Source of the DNA: Endozoicomonas sp. 4G
Lineage (GTDB): Bacteria > Pseudomonadota > Gammaproteobacteria > Pseudomonadales > Endozoicomonadaceae
Length of the DNA: 64,000 bases
Direction of reading: 5' to 3'
Assembly: GCF_023822025.1 (NCBI RefSeq)
Contig: NZ_CP082909.1
Span: 1,974,001-2,038,000, forward strand
Positions 6,915-14,456 of this stretch are shown piece by piece. The notes beneath the pieces were generated by a model, which did not search any database, had not been told where the DNA came from, and was given only the letters and a program-made list of their open reading frames with translations. Numbering within the stretch: the first letter of the stretch is position 1; the number at the start of each line of letters is the position of its first letter. Made by a program: the position numbers and the translations under genes.

Positions 6915-8576
6915 TTGCTATCCAAAAAATCATTGATTTTGGCTTTGGCTATTGCCTTTTCTGTGCATTGCTCTAAAGGCCAGGCTCAGGAAAACAGCTT
7001 GCCTTTGCTCTTCGCTCTGGCTGTCGGCAAGGCGTTTTTCCCAGCCTGGGATGTGCTACCGGAACGCTATTGCTTTTTTCCTGCCACCGGCGTCTTTCCT
7101 GCCACCGGCGTCTTTCCTGCCACTGGCGTCGAAGTTGAGGTTTACAGTCGGGCAGCCTCTGATGATAGTGCCTACAGCGAAGACAGTGGCAGTGAAGACA
7201 GCGACACCTCTGATGAAAACAGCGACAACTGTTCTGACGAAGACGAAACTGAATCTGATGCTCAGTGTGAAAACACGACACTGGATCCTTTTCGGGCATT
7301 AATCGAATTCAGTCAGTATTGTGCGACTCTGAGACCCAAGAAACCCAAGCTGCACCAGTGTGACCATGAGGGTTGCGACTACAGCTCCGACTATGTGGGC
7401 AATCTGAAAAAACACAAACAGATCCACCTGCCTGCCGACCAGAGAGTCAAGGCGCACCATTGTGACCATGAGGGCTGCGACTACAGCTCCGACCATAAGG
7501 GCAATCTGAAAAAACACAAAAAGATCCACCTGCCTGCCGACCAGAGACTCAAGGGGCACCAGTGTGACCATGAGGGCTGCAACTACAGCACTGATCGGGC
7601 CGAAGGTCTGAAAAGGCACAAACAGACCCACTTGCCTGCCGACCAGAGACCCAGGAAGTTCAAGGTACACCAGTGTGACCATGGGGGCTGCAACTACCGC
7701 ACCCACCACAAGGGGCACCTGAAATCGCACAAACATATTCACCTGCCTGCCGACCAGAAACCCAGGAAGCCCAGAGTGCACCATTGTGACCATGAGGGCT
7801 GCGACTACAGCACTGGCTACATTAGCCATCTGAAAGCGCACCAACAGACCCACCTGCCTGCCGACCAGAGAGTCAAGGCGCACCAGTGTGACCATGAGGG
7901 CTGCAACTACAGCACCGATCGGGCCGAGGGCTTGAAAAGGCACAAACAAACCCACTTGCCTGCCGACCAAAGATCCAAGAGACTCAGGGGGCACCATTGT
8001 GATCATGAGGGCTGCAACTACAGCACCGAATATCCGGGTCATCTGAGCAGGCATAAACAGACCCACCTGCCTGCCGACCAGCGATCCAGGGTGCACCAGT
8101 GTGACCACGAGGGCTGCAACTACCGCAGCAATCAGGCGGGCAATCTGAAAATGCACAAACAGACCCACCTGCCTGCCTGTCAGAGACCCAGGAGACGCAA
8201 GATGCACCAGTGTGATTATCGGGGCTGTCATTACGGCACTGGCCGGACGGAGCATCTGAAAAAGCACAGGCACACCCACCTGCCTGCCGATCAGAGACCC
8301 AGGGTGCACCAGTGTGACCATGAGGGCTGCAACTACAGAAGCGACCGGATGAGTAATCTGAACATGCACAAAAAGACCCACCTGCCTGGCTGCCAGAGAC
8401 CCAAGGTGCATCACTGTGATCATAAAGGCTGCGACTACAGCACCGATCATACGGGCCATCTGAAAAGGCACAAACAGACCCACCTGTCTACCGACCAGGA
8501 ACCCAAAAGACCCAAAAGAAAAGCGTATGAGCAGCCGCGATCTAACGCGAAAAGAAAGAAGGGCGATAAAGAATGA
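6915..8576 (+). CDS. Secreted C2H2 zinc-finger-like protein, 11 fingers (longest array here)
   Basis: TTG start at 6915, signal peptide MLSKKSLILALAIAFSVHC. The N-terminal block LPLLFALAVGKAFFPAWDVL leads to three FPATGV repeats, an acidic tract and DPFRALIEFSQYCATL, which passes straight into the first linker (RPKKPKLHQ), so the segment that holds IKQEP elsewhere is deleted. Eleven fingers span residues 149 to ~528. Fingers 3 and 6 share the rare helix DRAEGLKRH, with Gly where Asn or His is usual, which suggests internal duplication. Finger 9 is CDYRGCHYGTGRTEHLKKH. The tail is KRKAYEQPRSNAKRKK. Confidence 0.88.
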   Translation: MLSKKSLILALAIAFSVHCSKGQAQENSLPLLFALAVGKAFFPAWDVLPERYCFFPATGVFPATGVFPATGVEVEVYSRAASDDSAYSEDSGSEDSDTSDENSDNCSDEDETESDAQCENTTLDPFRALIEFSQYCATLRPKKPKLHQCDHEGCDYSSDYVGNLKKHKQIHLPADQRVKAHHCDHEGCDYSSDHKGNLKKHKKIHLPADQRLKGHQCDHEGCNYSTDRAEGLKRHKQTHLPADQRPRKFKVHQCDHGGCNYRTHHKGHLKSHKHIHLPADQKPRKPRVHHCDHEGCDYSTGYISHLKAHQQTHLPADQRVKAHQCDHEGCNYSTDRAEGLKRHKQTHLPADQRSKRLRGHHCDHEGCNYSTEYPGHLSRHKQTHLPADQRSRVHQCDHEGCNYRSNQAGNLKMHKQTHLPACQRPRRRKMHQCDYRGCHYGTGRTEHLKKHRHTHLPADQRPRVHQCDHEGCNYRSDRMSNLNMHKKTHLPGCQRPKVHHCDHKGCDYSTDHTGHLKRHKQTHLSTDQEPKRPKRKAYEQPRSNAKRKKGDKE

Positions 8577-8673
8577 GGCCTTCCAACCCGCCGTAAAGAA
8601 ACCTCCGACCATTTTCCAGATTTTGACTAACCTGATTTTTCAATAAACATTTCAACGACTGGAATCCTCGGCT

Positions 8674-9861
8674 TTGCTATTCAAAAAATCATTGATTTTG
8701 GCCATGGCCTTTTCTGTGCATTGCTCTAATGGCTTCGCTGAGGAAGTGAGTATGCCTTTGCTCTTTGCTCTGGCTGTCGGCAAGGCGCTTTACCCAGTCC
8801 GGGATGGGCTACCGGAACGCTATTGCTTTTTTCCTGCCACCGGCGTCTTTCCTGCCACCGGCGTCTCTCCTGACTACGGCATCAAATTCAAGACTTACCG
8901 TCGGGCAGCTTCTGATGATAGTGCCGACAGCGAAGACAGTGGCAGTGAAGATAGCAGCACCTCTGATAAAAACAGCGACAACAGCACGGACAAAAACGAA
9001 GCTGATGCTGATGTCCAGTATGTCACCACGACACTTAATCCTTTTCCTGTATCAAATGAAATCAGTCAGTATTGTGCGGCTCTGGCATTGAAAAAGATTA
9101 AGCAGGAGCCCGTTTCAGACAGTGAAAAACCTACTGATGCAGAAGTAGACGTGACAGACATGAGCTCTGTTAACCCGCTGGAAATCACCTTACCTGCCTC
9201 TGGCAGCGATCATATGGACCATCTGAAAACGCACAAACAGCCCCGTCTGACTGCCCACCAGAGAACCAGATTGCGCCAGTGTGACTATGAGGGGTGCAAC
9301 TTCGGAACCAGCTATGCGGGCAATCTGAAAAAGCACAAACAGACCCACCTGCCTGCCGACCAGAGACACAAGCTGCACCAGTGTGACCATGAGGACTGCT
9401 ACTACAGCACCGATTATGTGAGCCATCTGAAAATGCACAAAAAGACCCATCTGCCTGCCGACCAGAGACACAAGCTGTACCAGTGTGACCATGAGGGCTG
9501 CGACTACAGCACCGATTATGTGAGTCATCTGAAAATACACAAACAGACCCACCTGCCTGTCGACCAGAGACATAAGAGGTACCATTGTGAGGGCTGCAAC
9601 TACAGCACCGACCGGGCAGACCATCTGGAAAGGCACAAAGAGACCCACCTGCCTGTCAACCAGAGACTCAAGAAACCCAAGGTTTACCAGTGTGACCATG
9701 AAGGCTGCAACTACATCACCAACTACACGGGCAATTTGAAAAAGCACAAACAGACCCACCTGTCTGCCGACCAGAGAGCCAAAAGACCCAAAAGAAGAGC
9801 GTATGACCAGCCACCCTCTAACGAGAATAACGCGAAAAGAAAGAAGGGTGATCAAGAATAA
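8674..9861 (+). CDS. Secreted C2H2 zinc-finger-like protein, 5 fingers, one with C-x2-C spacing
   Basis: 395 residues. The signal peptide MLFKKSLILAMAFSVHC is followed by LPLLFALAVGKALYPVRDGL, two PATGV units, an SEDS tract with KNSDNSTDKNEAD, and NPFPVSNEISQYC with KKIKQEPVSDSE (good SUMO consensus). A cysteine-less half finger (SDHMDHLKTHKQ) precedes five fingers starting at residue 203. In finger 4 the usual CDHEGC is shortened to CEGC, leaving exactly C-x2-C-x12-H-x3-H, the classical eukaryotic spacing. The tail has an insertion between the basic clusters (KRRAYDQPPSNENNAKRKK), also seen in the gene at 24523. Confidence 0.87.
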   Translation: MLFKKSLILAMAFSVHCSNGFAEEVSMPLLFALAVGKALYPVRDGLPERYCFFPATGVFPATGVSPDYGIKFKTYRRAASDDSADSEDSGSEDSSTSDKNSDNSTDKNEADADVQYVTTTLNPFPVSNEISQYCAALALKKIKQEPVSDSEKPTDAEVDVTDMSSVNPLEITLPASGSDHMDHLKTHKQPRLTAHQRTRLRQCDYEGCNFGTSYAGNLKKHKQTHLPADQRHKLHQCDHEDCYYSTDYVSHLKMHKKTHLPADQRHKLYQCDHEGCDYSTDYVSHLKIHKQTHLPVDQRHKRYHCEGCNYSTDRADHLERHKETHLPVNQRLKKPKVYQCDHEGCNYITNYTGNLKKHKQTHLSADQRAKRPKRRAYDQPPSNENNAKRKKGDQE

Positions 9862-9935
9862 AAGCTCCGACCTCTCCCCGGATTTTGACTAACCTGACTT
9901 ACCAGTAAGCATTTCAACGACTGGGAAGCCAAGCC

Positions 9936-11387
9936 TTGTTATCCAAAAAAACATTGATTCTGATCTTGGTCGTGGCTGTTTCTGTGCATTGCTCTAATGG
10001 CTACGCTCAGGAAAACAGGTTGCCTTTGCTCTTTTCTTTCGCTGTCGGCACTCCCGCTGTCGGCACTCTAGCTGTCGGCAGAGCGCATATCCCAGTCTGG
10101 GATGGGCTACCAGAGGAACCAGGAGAAGAGGGCATTGAATGGTACCACTTCGACATGCCACGAGTTTGCTTTGGTGATGACATCCTCTTAAAGCCAGGCA
10201 GTCGCTCTTGTTTTTCACCTGACCCTGGTGTCGAAGCTAATCGGGCAGCCTCTGATGATAGTGCCTACAGCGAAGACAGTGACAGTGAAGACAGCGGTAC
10301 CTTTGATGAAAGCAGCGACAACCGTTCTGACGAAGAAGAAACGGATGTTCAACCTGTAAACAAGGCACCTGACTCTTTTCAAGCATTAAACGAAATGAGT
10401 CAGTATTGTGCGACCCTGAGACTGAAAATGATTGATCAGGAGTCTAATTCAGACAGTAAAACACCCAACGAGTCAAAGCACCGACAGCGGGTTGACCAGA
10501 GACCCGGGAAACTCAAGGAGCACCCGTGCGACCATGAGGGATGCAATTACATCAGCAACTACACGAGCAATCTGAAAAAGCACAAGCAGAGACACCTGCC
10601 TGCCGACCAGCGGAGAGTGCACCAGTGTGACCATGGGGACTGCAATTACAGCACTGTCTGTGCGGGCGATCTGAAAAAGCACAAGCGAACCCACCTGCCT
10701 GTCGACCAGCGGCTCAAGGTGCACCAGTGTGACCATGAAGGCTGCAGCTACAGCAGCGACCAGAAGAGCCATCTGAAACAGCACAAGCAGACCCACCTGC
10801 CCGCCGACCAGCGGCCCAAGGTGCACCAGTGTGACCATGAGGGCTGCGACTATATCACTGACTACAGGAGCAATCTGGAAAAGCACAAGCAGATCCACCT
10901 GCCTGCCGACCAGAGATTCAAGGTGCACCGGTGTGACCATGAGGGCTGCGACTATATCACCGATAACAGCGGCAGTCTGAAAACGCACAAGCAGATCCAC
11001 CTGCCTGCTGACCAGCGGAGGGTGCACCAGTGCGACCATGTGGGCTGCAATTACAGCACTGTCTATACGAGCGATCTGAAAAAGCACAAGCGAACCCACT
11101 TGCCTGCCGACCAGCGGCCCAAGGTGCACCAGTGTGACCATGAAGGCTGCAGTTACAGAAGCGACCAGAAGAGCCATCTGAAACAGCACAAGCAGACTCA
11201 CCTGCCTGCCGACCAGCGGCCCGGGGGGCATCGGTGTGACCATGAAGGCTGCAACTACATCACCATCTACACGGGCAATCTGAAAAAGCACAAACAGGTC
11301 CACCTGCCTGCCGACCAGAGGCCTAAAAGAAAAGCGTATGATCAGTCACGACCTAACAAGAAAAGAAAGAAGGGTAATCAAGAATGA
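9936..11387 (+). CDS. Secreted C2H2 zinc-finger-like protein, 8 fingers
   Basis: The signal peptide MLSKKTLILILVVAVSVHC belongs to a subgroup shared with the genes at 22724, 24523 and 26277. After LPLLFSFAVG comes a small tandem repeat (VGTPAVGTLAVG), then EGIEWYHFDMPRVCFGDDILLKP (in place of the EWWEL block), an acidic tract, and a diverged NKAPDSFQALNEMSQYCATL block with DQESNSDSK. Eight fingers start at residue 198. Fingers 2-3 and 6-7 are paired repeats: STV[CY]..DLKKHKRTH followed by SDQKSHLKQHKQTH, with different flanking residues. Isoleucine after the Tyr (NYIS, DYIT) is a subgroup signature. The tail is KRKAYDQSRPNKKRKK. Confidence 0.87.
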   Translation: MLSKKTLILILVVAVSVHCSNGYAQENRLPLLFSFAVGTPAVGTLAVGRAHIPVWDGLPEEPGEEGIEWYHFDMPRVCFGDDILLKPGSRSCFSPDPGVEANRAASDDSAYSEDSDSEDSGTFDESSDNRSDEEETDVQPVNKAPDSFQALNEMSQYCATLRLKMIDQESNSDSKTPNESKHRQRVDQRPGKLKEHPCDHEGCNYISNYTSNLKKHKQRHLPADQRRVHQCDHGDCNYSTVCAGDLKKHKRTHLPVDQRLKVHQCDHEGCSYSSDQKSHLKQHKQTHLPADQRPKVHQCDHEGCDYITDYRSNLEKHKQIHLPADQRFKVHRCDHEGCDYITDNSGSLKTHKQIHLPADQRRVHQCDHVGCNYSTVYTSDLKKHKRTHLPADQRPKVHQCDHEGCSYRSDQKSHLKQHKQTHLPADQRPGGHRCDHEGCNYITIYTGNLKKHKQVHLPADQRPKRKAYDQSRPNKKRKKGNQE

Positions 11388-11459
11388 AACCTCCGACCTC
11401 TCCAAATTTTGACTAACCTGATTTCCCAATAAACAATTCAATAACTGGGAAACCAGGCC

Positions 11460-13085
11460 TTGCTGTTCAAAAAATTATTGACTTTGATCTTGGCCGTTGC
11501 CTTTTCTGCGCATAGTTCTAATGGCCACGCTCAGGAAAACAGGTTGCCTTTGCTTCCACCAGAAGGTATTGAAGAAGAGAGCGAAGCCATTGAATGGTGG
11601 GAGCTGAAGCAAGAGCCCGACGCGAACTATTGCTTTTCTCCTCACCCTGGCGCGAAAGCTGAGGCTTACCGTCGGGCAGCCTCTGATGAGGGTTCTGAAA
11701 GTGAAGACAGTGGCACCTCTGATAAAAACAGCGACGATAAAAACAGTGACAACCGTTCAAACGAAGATGAAGCGGATGCCGACTCTGATGTTCAGTACGT
11801 AACCACGACACTTGATCCTTTTCTGGTATCACATGAAATCAGTCAGTATTGTGCGACTCTGGCACTGAAAAAGATTAAGCAGGAGCCCGTTTCAGACAGT
11901 CAAATAGTCATTGACTCACAGGTAGGCATGACCCACCCGGAAATCACCTCACCTGCTTGCAGCAGCGATCAAACGAACCCTCTGAAAATACACAAACAGA
12001 CTCACCTGCCTGCCGACCAGAGACTCAAAAAAACCAGAGTGCACCAGTGCGACCATGAAGGCTGCAACTACAGCACTGGCAACGTGAGCCACCTGAAAAC
12101 ACACAAACAGACTCACCTGCCTGCCGACCAGAGACTTAAAAAAACCAGAGTGCACCAGTGCGACCATGAAGGCTGCGACTACAACACTGGCTACGCGAGC
12201 CATCTGAAAACACACAAACAGACTCACCTGCCTGCCCACCAGAGAGTCAGACATCAGTGTGACCATGAGGGTTGCAACTACAGCACCTACCATTCGTCTA
12301 ATCTGAAAAAGCACAAACAGACCCACCTGCCTGCGGATCAAAGAACCAGGGTGCACCAGTGTGACCATGATGGTTGCAACTACAGAACCGACTACCGGCA
12401 TCGTCTGAAAAGGCACAAACAGAACCACTTGCCTGTCCACCAGGGATCCAGTAGAACCAAGATACTCTGGGTGCAACAGTGTGACCATGAGGGCTGCAAC
12501 TACAGCGCCAGATACAGGTGTCATCTGAAAAAGCACAAAGAGATCCACCTGCCTGCTGACCAGAGACCCAAGAGACCCAAGGTGCATCAGTGTGACCATG
12601 AGGGCTGCAACTACATCACCGACCGGAAGAGCCATCTGAAAAGGCACAAACCCACCCACCTGCCTGCCGAGCTGAGACCTAAGATACGCAAGGTGTATCA
12701 GTGTGACCATGAGGGCTGCAACCACATCGCGAACAAGGTGAGCCACCTGAAAAAGCACAAACAGACCCACCTGTCTGCCGAACAAAGACCCAAGAGACTC
12801 AGGATGCACCAGTGTGACTATGAGAGCTGCAAATACCACACTGACCACAAGGGCAACCTGAACGCGCACAAACAGACCCACTTGCCTGCTGACCAGAGAC
12901 CCAGGAGACCCAAGGTGCACCAGTGTGACCATGAAGGCTGCAACTTTATCAGCAACCACAGGGGCAATCTGAATACGCACAAAAAGACTCACCTGCATGC
13001 CGCCAAGAAACTCAAAAGCCCTAAAAGAAAAGCGTATGACCAGCCGTCATCCGAGAAAAAAAGCAAGCAGGGTGATCAAGAATGA
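11460..13085 (+). CDS. Secreted C2H2 zinc-finger-like protein, 9 fingers, weakened second basic cluster
   Basis: The signal peptide MLFKKLLTLILAVAFSAHSSNGHAQE has Ser where the family Cys normally sits. It is followed by EAIEWWELKQEPDAN (an LKQE SUMO-like site), a tract with the repeat DKNSDDKNSDN, and DPFLVSHEISQYC with KKIKQEPVSDSQ (a second site). A half finger (SSDQTNPLKIHKQTH) precedes nine fingers at residues 197 to ~513. Finger 4 has HKQNH, finger 5 ARYRCHLKKH, and finger 7 has His for Tyr (CNHIANKVSH). The tail KRKAYDQPSSEKKSKQ keeps the first NLS cluster but breaks the KRKK cluster, so nuclear import may be weaker for this copy. Confidence 0.87.
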   Translation: MLFKKLLTLILAVAFSAHSSNGHAQENRLPLLPPEGIEEESEAIEWWELKQEPDANYCFSPHPGAKAEAYRRAASDEGSESEDSGTSDKNSDDKNSDNRSNEDEADADSDVQYVTTTLDPFLVSHEISQYCATLALKKIKQEPVSDSQIVIDSQVGMTHPEITSPACSSDQTNPLKIHKQTHLPADQRLKKTRVHQCDHEGCNYSTGNVSHLKTHKQTHLPADQRLKKTRVHQCDHEGCDYNTGYASHLKTHKQTHLPAHQRVRHQCDHEGCNYSTYHSSNLKKHKQTHLPADQRTRVHQCDHDGCNYRTDYRHRLKRHKQNHLPVHQGSSRTKILWVQQCDHEGCNYSARYRCHLKKHKEIHLPADQRPKRPKVHQCDHEGCNYITDRKSHLKRHKPTHLPAELRPKIRKVYQCDHEGCNHIANKVSHLKKHKQTHLSAEQRPKRLRMHQCDYESCKYHTDHKGNLNAHKQTHLPADQRPRRPKVHQCDHEGCNFISNHRGNLNTHKKTHLHAAKKLKSPKRKAYDQPSSEKKSKQGDQE

Positions 13086-13184
13086 TTCGCCTGCCAACCC
13101 CTCCCTAAAAGAAACCTCCCAGCTCTTCAGATTTTTACTAACCTGATTTCCCAATAAGCAGTTCAACGATCGGGAAGCCAAGCC

Positions 13185-14357
13185 TTGCTGTCCAAAAAAC
13201 CATTGATTTTGAACTTAGCCGTTGCCTTTTGTGTGCATTGCTCTAATGGCTTCGCTCAGGAAACCAGTATGCCTTCGCTCTTCGCCCTGACTGTCGGCAA
13301 GATGCTTATCAGTACTCCGAGGTCTTTTATTGACGTCTCATCCACGAAAGGCGACGACAACGATATGCCACAAGTTTGCTTAGGTGATGACATCCTCTTA
13401 AAACCAGACACTCGCTATTGCCTTTCTCCTGACCCTGACGTTGAAGCCAAGACTTACCGTCGGGCAGCCTCTGATGAGGGTTCTGACACTGAAGACAGCA
13501 GCACCTCTGATGAAAACGGTGACAACCGTTCAAAGGAAAACGAAGCGGATGCCGAATCTGATGTTGAGTATGTAATCACGTCACTTAATCCTTTTCGAGT
13601 AGCAAATGGAATCAACCAGTATTGTGCGGCTCTGGTACTGACAAAGATTAAGCAGGAGCTCGTTTCAGACAGTGAAATAACCACTCAGTCAGAGGTAAAC
13701 GAGACAGAAGCAGACTCTTCTAACAACCAGGTCAACCTGCCCGCCGACCGTAGACCCAGGGGACCTGATAGACCCAGGGTGCATCAGTGTGACCATGAGG
13801 GTTGCAGCTATGCCACCGACTACATGTGTAATCTGAAAAATCACAAACAGGCCCACCTGCCTGTCCACCAGAGATCCAGGGTGTACCAGTGTGACTATGA
13901 GGGCTGCAACTACATCGCCAACCTGGCGGGCAATCTGAAAAGGCACAAAAAGACCCACCTGCCTGCCGACCTTAGATCCAGGGGGTACCAGTGTGACCAT
14001 GAGGGCTGCAACTACAGCACTGACCGGATGAACGATGTGAAAAAGCACAAACAGACCCACCTGCCTGCCGACCAGAGAGCCAGGAAGTACCAGTGTGACC
14101 ATGAGGGTTGCAACTACAGCACCGACTCGGCGAGACATCTGAAAGCGCACAAACAGACCCACCTGCCTGCCGACCAGAGATCCAGGGGGTACCGGTGTGA
14201 CCATAAGGGCTGCAACTACAGCACTGACCACAGGGGCAATCTGAAAGCGCATAAACAGACCCACCTGCCTGCCGACCAGAGACCCAAAAGACCCAAAAGA
14301 AAAGCGTATGACCAGCCGCTATCTAACGAGAAAAGAAAGAAGGGTGATCAAGAATGA
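13185..14357 (+). CDS. Secreted C2H2 zinc-finger-like protein, 5 fingers
   Basis: The signal peptide MLSKKPLILNLAVAFCVHC resembles that of the gene at 1206. It is followed by ALTVGKMLISTPRSFIDV, CLGDDILLKPDTRYCLSPDPDV, a short acidic tract, and NPFRVANGINQYCAAL with TKIKQELVSDSE (the IKQE consensus holds, but Pro is lost). The pre-finger segment is unusual (ADRRPRGPDRPRVHQ). Five fingers start at residue 202. Finger 3 (DRMNDVKKH) has Val at the normally invariant Leu and may fold less well. Finger 5 is CDHKGC. The tail KRKAYDQPLSNEKRKK is a clean bipartite pattern at 14295-14342. A 19-codon micro-ORF follows, overlapping the stop. Confidence 0.87.
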   Translation: MLSKKPLILNLAVAFCVHCSNGFAQETSMPSLFALTVGKMLISTPRSFIDVSSTKGDDNDMPQVCLGDDILLKPDTRYCLSPDPDVEAKTYRRAASDEGSDTEDSSTSDENGDNRSKENEADAESDVEYVITSLNPFRVANGINQYCAALVLTKIKQELVSDSEITTQSEVNETEADSSNNQVNLPADRRPRGPDRPRVHQCDHEGCSYATDYMCNLKNHKQAHLPVHQRSRVYQCDYEGCNYIANLAGNLKRHKKTHLPADLRSRGYQCDHEGCNYSTDRMNDVKKHKQTHLPADQRARKYQCDHEGCNYSTDSARHLKAHKQTHLPADQRSRGYRCDHKGCNYSTDHRGNLKAHKQTHLPADQRPKRPKRKAYDQPLSNEKRKKGDQE

Positions 14358-14413
14358 TCCGGCTCCGAAGCTGCCTCAAAGAAATCTCCGACCTTTCTCT
14401 AGATTTTGACTAA
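14354..14413 (+). CDS. Candidate 19-residue micro-ORF
   Basis: The ATG overlaps the upstream stop as ATGA, and the frame runs 60 bases to TAA, encoding MIRLRSCLKEISDLSLDFD. This is one of 11 spacers in which the frame stays intact at exactly this length. It could be a coupled peptide or a C-terminus lost by frameshift; expression is unproven. Confidence 0.3.
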   Translation: MIRLRSCLKEISDLSLDFD

Positions 14414-14456
14414 CCTGACTTTCCAATAAACATTTCAACGACTGGGATGCCAGCTG

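Noticed and set aside
6915-6990. Lipoprotein signal (lipobox) at SVHC in the signal peptide
   Set aside because: A lipobox needs a small residue before Cys (usually [LV]-x-[GAS]-C). His precedes Cys here, and several members have Gly, Ser or Tyr in place of the Cys. An AxA-like cleavage at GHA-QE is more likely.
7299-8612. Long open minus-strand frames opposite the finger arrays, up to 437 codons, encoding hydrophobic 34-residue repeats (VGRQVGLFVPFQ..AVVAALMVTLVH)
   Set aside because: They occur opposite every finger array with the same period, have no starts in good context, and follow from the codon composition of the conserved finger scaffold. They are treated as shadows, although the consistent lack of stops is curious.
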